Assembly (NCBI RefSeq): GCF_900115735.1
Contig: NZ_FOXO01000008.1
Location: forward strand, 1-64,000
DNA: 64,000 nucleotides
DNA from: Butyrivibrio proteoclasticus
Lineage (GTDB): Bacteria; Bacillota; Clostridia; Lachnospirales; Lachnospiraceae
Direction: 5' to 3'
The position numbers were made by a program, and so were the translations under genes. The notes beneath the pieces were generated by a model. It was not told where the DNA came from and did not search any database. It worked only from the letters and a program-made list of their open reading frames with translations. This document shows positions 56,574 through 64,000 of this stretch, piece after piece. The number at the start of each line of letters is the position of its first letter. Position 1 is the first letter of the stretch.

Positions 56574-57048
56574 TATACTATCTTGTTAGAGGACGCAGTC
56601 AAACTGTCAGTGCAGGCATAGTTCTGTTCACTCGGTATTTTTCAATGTGATAAATTGGACATAAAACACCCACAAAAGCCTTGTTTCATGCTTATTCAAA
56701 ACACAAGTCTTTTGTGGGTTTATTTATATCCATTTATCATCATTTCAAAATAAATCGTTCACATAACTATGCCTGCACTGACAGTTTATCTGCTGTTCTT
56801 GCAAAAAAATTATTCTTTATATGTGTAGTAAACCATAAATCCAGAAGTGCCCATAACTTCGGATGGAGCGATTTAGTATGAGCAATAGAGACAGTTAATA
56901 TAAAATAAAAGCCTTGTTTTCTGTTTTGAATAAGCATGAAAGAAAACAAGGCGCATTATTTTATATTTACTGTGTCTTTGCGAATACTCCGAGATCTATC
57001 CGAAGTTATGGGCACTTCTGGATTTTATGCCACTCGCAAGAAAGTATG
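56574..57048 (-). repeat. 476-bp double-hairpin element, copy 2 (candidate structured RNA)
   Basis: Same orientation and architecture as copy 1. The 18-bp stem (56604-56621/56767-56784), the 28-bp stem (56837-56864/56998-57025) and the 12-bp stem (56911-56922/56941-56952) are all perfect, as is the 19-nt loop-loop complementarity, although their sequences differ from copy 1. End repeats match at 10 of 12. It lies between convergent genes and is joined directly to the 146-bp repeat. On the minus strand it would be in the 3' region of the chemoreceptor transcript. Confidence 0.85.
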
Positions 57049-57191
57049 ACATCTTGAACTAAATTCCAGAAATCCGCATATACTGCGGATTTCGTGAGAA
57101 TATGAGTGAAGAGTCAACCAAGCCTCATCGACGAAGTCGATTTAAATTGGCTTGGTTGATGCATTCTTGAATTGTTGATTCAAGAATGCAT
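57046..57191 (+). repeat. 146-bp palindromic repeat, copy 2
   Basis: Nearly identical to the reverse complement of 9861-10006. It abuts the 476-bp element on the left and ends four bases before the chemoreceptor stop codon (57195). With the 476-bp element it fills the 637-bp gap 56558-57194. Confidence 0.9.
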
Positions 57192-57194
57192 GGA

Positions 57195-58928
57195 TTATGA
57201 GGGCATTTCTTCCAATGTGAAGAAGGCCATTTTTTCGTTGAGAGTTTCTGCCATGTCACGAAGATCATTGGCTGCACCACTTATAAGAGAGAATGTAGCG
57301 TTTAGCTCTTCCATAGAAGCATTTGTCTCTTGTGTGGAAGCAGCATTCTGCTGAGATATAGCAGAAAGCTCTGTAATGATATCTGAAAATCCTGCCTTAA
57401 GTTCATTAAGAAGATGAATTTTCTTGGATATTACCTTTGTAGAATTGTCTACATTGTTGACGTTTTCTACAACTGCATCCATATCATCTTTTGTAGTATT
57501 GAGCTGAGTATTCTGCTCCTGCATGCTCTTTCCAAGCTCTTCAATAATTTCAACGTTCTTCTGTGACTCTGCAACAAGATTTTCTACTATTTCCTTGATT
57601 GAAACAGCGGCATCTTTTGACTGCTGTGAAAGGTTACCTATTTCTGTAGCAACTACTGAGAATCCCTTACCATATTCTCCGGCTCTTGCAGCTTCGATTG
57701 AAGCATTGAGTGAAAGAAGATGTGTCTGTTCAGCTATGGCTGTGATCATGTTTGAAGCTTCTGCAATGTTCTTTACTGAATCATTGGTTGTGCGTATCTG
57801 AGTGTTGATTTCCTGCATAGAACTCATTACATCAATATTTTTGTCCATGAGAGTGCTAAGTGTATTAACAGTTCTCTGAGCACCTGACATCATTTCACTT
57901 GCTGCATTTGAGAGATTTTCAACTCTTCCTGTGATTTCGTCGATACTATCACCCATCTGGTTTGTGTTTGCTACTGAACTTTCCATACTCTCAGCCTGAG
58001 ATGCAGCGCCACGGCTGATATCTTCAACAGCAGCTGTGATCTGCTCAGCGACGTTAGATGCCGATTCAGCAGAAGTAGCAAGCTTCATACCTGAATTTGT
58101 AACGTCTTCTGAAAGTTTTTTTGTTGCGCTGATAACGTCCTGTAACTTGTCACGGACCATAGCAGAGCTTTCTGCAATTACACCAAGCTCATCTTTACGT
58201 TTAAATGTACGGTCATTGATATAGAAGTTAAGGTCACCATCTTGGAGGTTTTTAAGACCATCTACTATATCACGGATTGCCTTTGTAGTTGCGGTGATAA
58301 GAACCCTTGCTACGCAGAAGTTAAATAAAAAGAACCCTACAAATGTAAATATGATTGATCTAAGAGCTGCATTCATGTTGGCTGTCACAATAGAAGTGTC
58401 GCGACCTGCAAAAACCATACCAACTACAGAACCATCAGCATTCTTAAGTGGAAGATAATATGCATACCAATCCTGACCGGCTATTTCGAAATTAGAAGCA
58501 AGATATTCGTTACCGCCATTAAGAACTTCACTGATTACTGCTTCAGAAGCCTTTGTGCCCTCCATACGCTGACCTGTTGTAGCGTCTGTAAGTGATGTAA
58601 CGAAGCGTGTATCACCATAGAATAATGTATAGTGCATACCGGTTTTCTCATGGAGCGAATCAAGCTGTCCCTGATAAATGTCGTGAACTGCAACATCACC
58701 CTTCATAAGCTGACCATCAGCTGATAAAGACCAATCACCTGCAAACTGATTGGAAACTTCATCATCAAGGAGAACCGCAGCTGCATGTAATCCTTCTGAA
58801 AAAGATGCGAGATAAGCTTTTTGAATGTGTCTGAATCCAATTACTCCGACGCAGAATGACATCAGGAGTGCGAGTACGGATGCGATAAGGATAATACCAC
58901 GTACCATGTTTTTGTTTTTCTTGTCCAT
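57195..58928 (-). CDS. Methyl-accepting chemotaxis protein
   Basis: 577 aa from ATG 58928, after AAAGGGG. First membrane span (about 8-30), extracytoplasmic Cache-like ligand domain (about 35-180, with [19 protein letters not shown]), second span (about 190-212), HAMP, and a signalling domain with the tip [20 protein letters not shown]. Ligand unknown. Expression is placed under a c-di-GMP-I riboswitch and terminator in its leader, so chemotaxis output is tied to c-di-GMP. Confidence 0.94.
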   Translation of the reverse strand: MDKKNKNMVRGIILIASVLALLMSFCVGVIGFRHIQKAYLASFSEGLHAAAVLLDDEVSNQFAGDWSLSADGQLMKGDVAVHDIYQGQLDSLHEKTGMHYTLFYGDTRFVTSLTDATTGQRMEGTKASEAVISEVLNGGNEYLASNFEIAGQDWYAYYLPLKNADGSVVGMVFAGRDTSIVTANMNAALRSIIFTFVGFFLFNFCVARVLITATTKAIRDIVDGLKNLQDGDLNFYINDRTFKRKDELGVIAESSAMVRDKLQDVISATKKLSEDVTNSGMKLATSAESASNVAEQITAAVEDISRGAASQAESMESSVANTNQMGDSIDEITGRVENLSNAASEMMSGAQRTVNTLSTLMDKNIDVMSSMQEINTQIRTTNDSVKNIAEASNMITAIAEQTHLLSLNASIEAARAGEYGKGFSVVATEIGNLSQQSKDAAVSIKEIVENLVAESQKNVEIIEELGKSMQEQNTQLNTTKDDMDAVVENVNNVDNSTKVISKKIHLLNELKAGFSDIITELSAISQQNAASTQETNASMEELNATFSLISGAANDLRDMAETLNEKMAFFTLEEMPS

Positions 58929-59006
58929 TTTTTCCCCTTTCATAAAACGACTGACAAAAAGCAGTCAAGAGCGCTATATCATTTGAAAATCTTTTTTTCT
59001 TTTGAT

Positions 59007-59038
59007 ATAAAAAAGCATGGGACAAAATGTCCCATGCT
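59007..59038 (-). terminator. Terminator in the chemoreceptor leader
   Basis: On the minus strand agcatgggac-attttgtcccatgct forms a 10-bp stem followed by TTTTTT. It lies between the c-di-GMP aptamer and the gene and is the likely expression platform. Confidence 0.85.
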
Positions 59039-59054
59039 CAAAAATAAACCCTTA

Positions 59055-59128
59055 TAAAGGCACAACTGGCTGACATTTTAAAGTCCCTATAGCTTTGCGC
59101 CGCAGGCTTTCGCCTGCTTTGCCAAATG
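59055..59128 (-). promoter_or_regulatory. Cyclic-di-GMP-I riboswitch (GEMM-I)
   Basis: Minus-strand landmarks match the GEMM-I consensus in order: ggcaaagc, the gcgaaagc tetraloop hairpin (GNRA type), ggcgcaaagc, tatagggact, and cagccagttgtgcc closing with the start. It is followed by a terminator and the chemoreceptor gene, a classic genetic context for this class. Whether c-di-GMP turns expression on or off needs structure analysis of the terminator overlap. Confidence 0.9.
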
Positions 59129-59149
59129 TTAAATTTTAAACTAGTGAGG

Positions 59150-59178
59150 ATTATAAAATATCAGTTTGCTTAATGCAA
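59150..59178 (-). promoter_or_regulatory. Promoter of the riboswitch-chemoreceptor transcript
   Basis: On the minus strand TTGCAT and TATAAT are separated by 17 bases, about 20 bases before the aptamer. Same hexamers as the cellobiose phosphorylase promoter. Confidence 0.7.
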
Positions 59179-59318
59179 TATTTATTTTTTGTTTATAAAA
59201 AATTTATATACTGTTTTAAATAACTAACATGTTTTGCCACTTTAATTTAGTAATATTGCACAAGCGATAAATTGTACACGCAATTTTATTAATAGCATGA
59301 CATGTGCTGAAAATTTGA

Positions 59319-61913
59319 TCATATAGTCATGGCAGTTGCAACAAGTTCTCCGTTTTCAACATCAAAACTAATTGTATCGTGTGGCTTAACTCTATCTTCA
59401 AGAATGATCTTGGCAGAAAGTGTCTCTACATATTTTTGAATATATCTCTTAAGTGGTCTTGCACCATATATTGGATCATAAGCGTTATCGATAACGTACT
59501 CTTTGGCTGCGGGAGTAAGATTTATGCTTATCTCTCTGTCTGACAGGCGCTTATTAAGGTCATCAATTACAAGATCAACGATACCGCCTATGTTATCCTT
59601 GGTGAGAGGCTTGAACATTATTATTTCATCAAGTCTGTTCAAAAACTCGGGTCTAAAGTGAGAACGCAAATCTTCCATTGTGGCCTTTTCAGCATCTTCA
59701 CTTATTGAACCGTCATCTCTGATACCATCAAGCAGATATGAAGCTCCGATATTTGAAGTCATTATCAGGATTGTGTTCTTGAAATCAACAGTTCTTCCCT
59801 GTGAGTCTGTGATTCTGCCGTCATCAAGTACCTGAAGAAGAATATTGAATACATCAGGGTGAGCTTTTTCTATTTCATCAAAAAGAACTACAGCATAAGG
59901 TTTTCTACGAACTGCCTCTGTAAGCTGACCGCCTTCTTCATAACCTACATATCCTGGAGGCGCTCCTATAAGCCTGGACACACTATATTTTTCCATGTAT
60001 TCACTCATGTCAATTCTGACCATGTTGTTTTCATCATCAAACAATGCCTGCGCAAGACTCTTGGCAAGTTCTGTCTTACCAACACCTGTAGGACCAAGGA
60101 AGAGGAATGAACCAATTGGCTTACTAGGATCCTTGATACCTGCCTTGGATCTCATAATGGCCTCGGATACTTTTACAACAGCGTCATCCTGGCCAATTAC
60201 TCTCTGATGAAGTTCATCAGGAAGATGGAGAGTTTTGTTCCTTTCACTTTCTGTCAGTTTGTTTACAGGAATGCCTGTCCATCTGCTGATTATCCCGGCA
60301 ATTTCATCCTCAGATACTTTCTCATGTACAAGGGCACCATCGGCCTCTTTTTCTTTGGCTTTTTCTTCAGCCTCTTCAAGCTGCTTCTTAAGAGCAGGGA
60401 GTTTTCCATACTGAAGTTCACCAGCCTTTTCATAGTCTCCGTCCCTCTGGGCAATGGCTATTTCAGAATTGATGGTATCGATCTGCTCACGCATTGCTGC
60501 AAGCTTATCAACAGCTTCTTTTTCATTGGACCACTGAGCTTTTCTGGTATTAAAGTCTTCTTTTAGTTCAGCCAGCTCTTTTTGTAGGTTAGAGAGCCTT
60601 TCCTTGCTCAAAGAATCATCTTCCTTTTTCAGAGCTGCCTCCTCAATCTGCATCTGCATGATCTTACGATTGAGTTCATCGAGCTCAGCGGGCATTGAAT
60701 CCATTTCCGTTTTAATAAGTGCACAGGCTTCATCCACAAGGTCAATTGCCTTGTCAGGAAGAAATCTGTCGGAAATATATCTGTTAGAAAGAACAGCAGC
60801 ACTTACGAGAGCACTGTCCATGATCTTAACACCGTGGAATACTTCATATCTTTCTTTTAATCCACGAAGGATGCTGATGGTGTCTTCAACTGTAGGCTCT
60901 TCAACCATAACAGGCTGGAAACGTCTCTCAAGAGCGGCATCCTTTTCGATGTATTGTCTGTACTCATTGAGAGTAGTAGCACCGATGCAGTGGAGCTCGC
61001 CTCTGGCAAGCATAGGTTTGAGCATATTACCTGCATCCATGGCACCATCTGTTTTGCCGGCACCTACAATGAGATGAAGCTCATCTATGAAAAGAATTAT
61101 ATCGCCATCTGAAGCCTTGACATCCTCAAGAACTGCTTTTAATCTTTCCTCAAATTCACCTCGATACTTGGCACCTGCCACCAGTGCACCCATATCCAGT
61201 GAAAAGATTTTTTTATCTTTAAGAGCAGATGGCACATCACCGCTTGCGATTCGCTGGGCAAGAGCCTCTACAACAGCAGTTTTACCAACACCGGGTTCAC
61301 CGATAAGAACAGGGTTGTTTTTACTCTTTCTGGAAAGAATCCTTATAACGTTTCTGATCTCGGTATCTCTTCCAATTACAGGGTCAAGCTTTTGCTTTTT
61401 GGCTTTTTCCACAAGCTCGGTTCCGTATTTGCTTAAGGTATCATAGGTAGCTTCCGGGTTATCGGTTGTGACATTTCTGTTGCCCCTTACCTCTGAAAGA
61501 ACCTGGAGGAATCTGTTCCTGTCAATGCCAAACTCTCTGAGTATCTCTTTTACCTCTCTGTTTGGTTTCTTTATAAGTGACATGAACAGATGCTCGACAG
61601 ATACATACTGATCTCCAAGAGCCTTTGCCTCATCCTCAGCAGACAAAAGAGCTTTATTTAAATCAGCTCCAATATAAGGCTGACCGCCGGAAACCTTTGT
61701 CCTTTTTTCAATGGCTGAAATAATGCGGTTTAAGAAAGCTTCCCTATCAATACCCATTTTTTCTATGAGTTTGGATATAAGACTGTCCTCGATAGTCATA
61801 AGAGAATAGAGAAGGTGTTCCTGTTCGATTTCCTGATTGCCGTATTCAATAGCTACTTTTTCACAGCCATTGACAGCTTCGATAGATTTTTGTGTAAATT
61901 TCTGTATATTCAT
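59319..61913 (-). CDS. clpB: ATP-dependent chaperone ClpB
   Basis: 864 aa. N domain (1-145), first AAA+ module with Walker A GEPGVGKT (about 202-209), a long coiled-coil middle domain (about 400-525), second AAA+ module with [16 protein letters not shown] (about 600) and sensor motifs. Disaggregates proteins with DnaK. GGAGGG precedes the ATG. No CIRCE or CtsR operator was recognised upstream. Confidence 0.97.
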   Translation of the reverse strand: MNIQKFTQKSIEAVNGCEKVAIEYGNQEIEQEHLLYSLMTIEDSLISKLIEKMGIDREAFLNRIISAIEKRTKVSGGQPYIGADLNKALLSAEDEAKALGDQYVSVEHLFMSLIKKPNREVKEILREFGIDRNRFLQVLSEVRGNRNVTTDNPEATYDTLSKYGTELVEKAKKQKLDPVIGRDTEIRNVIRILSRKSKNNPVLIGEPGVGKTAVVEALAQRIASGDVPSALKDKKIFSLDMGALVAGAKYRGEFEERLKAVLEDVKASDGDIILFIDELHLIVGAGKTDGAMDAGNMLKPMLARGELHCIGATTLNEYRQYIEKDAALERRFQPVMVEEPTVEDTISILRGLKERYEVFHGVKIMDSALVSAAVLSNRYISDRFLPDKAIDLVDEACALIKTEMDSMPAELDELNRKIMQMQIEEAALKKEDDSLSKERLSNLQKELAELKEDFNTRKAQWSNEKEAVDKLAAMREQIDTINSEIAIAQRDGDYEKAGELQYGKLPALKKQLEEAEEKAKEKEADGALVHEKVSEDEIAGIISRWTGIPVNKLTESERNKTLHLPDELHQRVIGQDDAVVKVSEAIMRSKAGIKDPSKPIGSFLFLGPTGVGKTELAKSLAQALFDDENNMVRIDMSEYMEKYSVSRLIGAPPGYVGYEEGGQLTEAVRRKPYAVVLFDEIEKAHPDVFNILLQVLDDGRITDSQGRTVDFKNTILIMTSNIGASYLLDGIRDDGSISEDAEKATMEDLRSHFRPEFLNRLDEIIMFKPLTKDNIGGIVDLVIDDLNKRLSDREISINLTPAAKEYVIDNAYDPIYGARPLKRYIQKYVETLSAKIILEDRVKPHDTISFDVENGELVATAMTI

Positions 61914-62003
61914 AAAGTTCCCTCCTCATAAAAGGCTTTATGTATAATTGTTATTGTTGTTCTATTACAACTATAACACAGAAAATGATAATGTCAAATG
62001 CTG

Positions 62004-62186
62004 TTATGAAAATTTATTATTGGCTTTATCATATGTGTAACCGATAGCATTTAGCTTGGATACTATTTCTTGTAATTCATCATTTGAAATATCAAGGCCT
62101 TCAGAAAGCGCTTCGAGATTTCCATATTCATCTCTGAGTTTCATGTTGATAAAACTAAGTAGCATTACGGGATCCTGTGGAATCAT
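62004..62186 (-). CDS. DUF4250 protein
   Basis: 60 aa from ATG 62186, seven bases after AAAGGAG; the longer frame lacks a ribosome site. Starts MIPQDPVMLLSFINMKLRD and has GLDISNDELQEIVSKLNAIGY, matching the small DUF4250 family of Clostridia. Function unknown. Sits upstream of clpB in the same direction. Confidence 0.85.
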   Translation of the reverse strand: MIPQDPVMLLSFINMKLRDEYGNLEALSEGLDISNDELQEIVSKLNAIGYTYDKANNKFS

Positions 62187-62336
62187 GATTGTTCTCCTTT
62201 GCTCGTTCATACTGTAATCTTGGATGCTATCCATATTGCATTTTACAGTTTATCATCAAGAAAATTCATCATCAAGAATAAGCATTTTTTGGATGTTCAA
62301 CAGATTGGTTAAAATTTTATAAATTACCCCCTTATG

Positions 62337-62366
62337 TTGATACGCCTGAAAATAAAGGTGTATAAT
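62337..62366 (+). promoter_or_regulatory. Promoter of the exopolysaccharide operon
   Basis: TTGATA (62337-62342) and TATAAT (62361-62366) are separated by 18 bases, about 90 bases before cpsB. A long A/T-rich leader follows with no clear element. Confidence 0.6.
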
Positions 62367-62453
62367 TGATTTGAAATATCATATATAATTGTACGGCCAA
62401 ACGAAATCGTGTGATATTTTTTAGTATACTACAGCTAAAAAGGTAGATGTTAA

Positions 62454-63179
62454 ATGCAGACTTGTATTGATATTCATTGTCATGTAATGCCAGGAGTTGA
62501 TGATGGTTCGCCTGATATGGAAACGAGTCTTAAAATGTTGCAGATAGCAGAAAAAGACGGCATTGAAGCCATGATCCTGACACCGCATCACAAACCTATG
62601 CATCACAATGTAAGCCCTGCACATAATGAAGCTTACAAAGAATCTCTAAAAAGTCAGGCTAAAGAAATTGGCTTAAGGATAAATCTTTATTCCGGAAACG
62701 AAATATACTACAGTGAAACGGCCTTTGAAGAGCTTGAAGAGGGGAAGATATGTACCCTGGCTGGATCAGATTATGTACTTGTTGAGTTTCATCCAACCAA
62801 TCCCTATAAAGCAATTCATAATGCCATATATCAGATTTTGGGGGCAGGGTATATTCCCATTATTGCCCATGTAGAAAGATATAGTGAAATAGTATCGCAC
62901 CCTTCTTATATAGAAGAACTTATAAGTATGGGATGTTATATACAGGTAAATGCATCAAGCGTAATGGGAAAATATGGTTTTGGAATTGCTCATTTTACGA
63001 AGAAACTATTAAAAAAACACCTTGTTCATTTTGTTGCATCCGATGCGCATGATACCCAAAAAAGAGCGCCGCTTTTACAAGATTGCAGGAATTATGTAGA
63101 TAAAAAAATAGGTGCTGAATATGGACAAAAGATATTTTGGGAAAATCCTGTAAGAGTACTTGAAAATAAGATGATCTAA
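62454..63179 (+). CDS. cpsB: Tyrosine-protein phosphatase CpsB (PHP type)
   Basis: 241 aa. PHP-fold metal ligands in IDIHCHVMPGVDDGS (near 5-19) and LTPHHKP, with further His and Asp in IIAHVERY and ASDAHD. Dephosphorylates the CpsD/BY-kinase tyrosine cluster and so controls capsule polymer length. First gene of the usual cpsB-cpsC-cpsD order. Confidence 0.92.
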   Translation: MQTCIDIHCHVMPGVDDGSPDMETSLKMLQIAEKDGIEAMILTPHHKPMHHNVSPAHNEAYKESLKSQAKEIGLRINLYSGNEIYYSETAFEELEEGKICTLAGSDYVLVEFHPTNPYKAIHNAIYQILGAGYIPIIAHVERYSEIVSHPSYIEELISMGCYIQVNASSVMGKYGFGIAHFTKKLLKKHLVHFVASDAHDTQKRAPLLQDCRNYVDKKIGAEYGQKIFWENPVRVLENKMI

Positions 63180-63216
63180 ACTTCGCAACTGATAATTAGC
63201 GTCAGGGAGATTTAGT

Positions 63217-63945
63217 GTGAACAAAAGAGATGACATTATTGAAATTAATCTTGGGGAACTGTTTGCAATCCTTTTAGGAAGAGCGTTTTTAATCATAAGC
63301 TCGGGGATATTTTTTGCCCTAGCGGGATTGTTTGTAAGTAAATTTGTGCTGCATCCTATTTATGAGTCCACAACTAAGATTTACATACTTAACAAAGAAG
63401 AAAATCAAACAGTTACATATTCGGACGTGCAGATATCTACGCAGCTCACTCAGGACTATGCAGAGCTTATTAAGAGCAGATATGTTTTAGAAGAGGTTAT
63501 ACAGAGGCTTAATCTTATTGAAATGGACTATAAGGATCTGGCGGATGTTTTGAGGGTAGATACTCCATCTGATACCAGAATTGTTGCTATTACAGTCAAA
63601 GATGAAGATCCATTGATGGCCATGAAGATTGCAAACTGTATCCGCGAGGTCGCAAGTGAACATATCACAAACGTTATGGATATTGACGCTATCAATGTGG
63701 CGGAAACTGCCAATGTTCCTACTGAAAAGGCAAGTCCAAGTGTGGGAAAATGGGCTGCTTTTTCCGGATTTATCGGAGCTGTGATCATGGCCTTTTTTGT
63801 AATACTTGGGTACCTTTTGGATGACACAATAAAGAGTAACGATGATGTGGAAAGATATCTTGGTCTTAGCACATTGGCACTGGTTCCTTTGACAGTTGAG
63901 GAACAGGATAAGAAAAAGGCAAAGAAGAACGCCAAGAAAAAATAA
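63217..63945 (+). CDS. cpsC: Chain-length determinant / BY-kinase modulator CpsC (Wzz family)
   Basis: 242 aa, GTG start after GGGAG. N-terminal span (about 18-40), an extracytoplasmic Wzz domain (about 41-165) with YESTTKIYILNKEE, and a second span (about 183-203) preceded by a Pro-rich PTEKASPSVG segment. It anchors and activates the tyrosine kinase encoded next. The C-terminal tail is very Lys rich. Confidence 0.9.
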   Translation: MNKRDDIIEINLGELFAILLGRAFLIISSGIFFALAGLFVSKFVLHPIYESTTKIYILNKEENQTVTYSDVQISTQLTQDYAELIKSRYVLEEVIQRLNLIEMDYKDLADVLRVDTPSDTRIVAITVKDEDPLMAMKIANCIREVASEHITNVMDIDAINVAETANVPTEKASPSVGKWAAFSGFIGAVIMAFFVILGYLLDDTIKSNDDVERYLGLSTLALVPLTVEEQDKKKAKKNAKKK

Positions 63946-63957
63946 ATTGGGGGTTAT

Positions 63958-64000
63958 ATGCAGAGCGCGAAGCTTCATTTTAGCCAGTCAGAAAACAATT
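63958..64000 (+). CDS. Start of the next exopolysaccharide gene, probably BY-kinase cpsD (cut by window edge)
   Basis: ATG 63958 follows a GGGGG ribosome site 12 bases after cpsC. Fourteen codons are visible (MQSAKLHFSQSENN), too few to identify it from sequence; cpsD is expected by gene order. Confidence 0.5.
   Translation, partial: MQSAKLHFSQSENN

Overview
The window looks like a chromosomal segment of an anaerobic Lachnospiraceae bacterium, most likely Butyrivibrio or a close relative (inference). It is AT-rich with Gram-positive style ribosome sites and sigma-70-like promoters. It carries a cellobiose phosphorylase/ABC locus, GlnRS, a SigI/RsgI pair, DUF2225 and DUF4250 proteins, a lysine riboswitch and a c-di-GMP-I riboswitch. 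No rRNA, tRNA, prophage or CRISPR array was seen.

Layout. 0-0.6 kb: truncated IS4-like transposase and a strongly structured RNA candidate. 0.7-6.6 kb: typA, a lysine-riboswitch dapA-dapB operon, a eukaryotic-type hisA, a cold-shock gene and a yerC-like regulator. 6.7-9.6 kb: bactofilin with a degenerate M23 partner, and a beta-helix lipoprotein. 10-17.4 kb: cellobiose phosphorylase, its LacI regulator and an ABC importer without ATPase. 17.5-21.4 kb: XRE regulator, ACT protein, hom, lysC. 22-30.5 kb: two membrane proteins, guaB, a GGDEF-EAL protein, glnS, DUF2225. 31-42 kb: three hybrid histidine kinases and a response regulator. 42-46.4 kb: tetR-pfkB and malQ-lacI. 46.5-54.6 kb: CYTH, tig, a sigI-rsgI module with a divergent secreted protein, clpP, clpX, engB. 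54.7-59.2 kb: DUF308 protein, a corrinoid adenosyltransferase fusion, and a chemoreceptor under a c-di-GMP riboswitch. 59.3-64 kb: clpB, DUF4250, and the start of a capsule/exopolysaccharide operon (cpsB, cpsC, cpsD start).

The most unusual content lies between genes. Two copies of a ~476-bp element (21405-21880 and 56574-57048) fold as two long imperfect hairpins whose apical loops are complementary to each other. The copies differ by at least eight paired, compensatory substitutions, and copy-specific non-Watson-Crick pairs favour a minus-strand transcript. A second element, 145 bp with 11-bp terminal inverted repeats and 8-bp target duplications, occurs three times and sits at stop codons. 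A third, 146 bp, occurs twice and shares core motifs and hairpin architecture with the second while its stems differ. Together they suggest a population of small palindromic mobile elements and a possibly undescribed structured RNA. No database search could be run, so novelty is not established.

Functional links: lysine and threonine precursor synthesis is split between the riboswitch-controlled dapAB and the ACT-hom-lysC cluster. Cyclic-di-GMP is made and/or degraded by a protein encoded directly after guaB and sensed by the chemoreceptor riboswitch. Beta-glucan and alpha-glucan use are each controlled by a LacI-family regulator.
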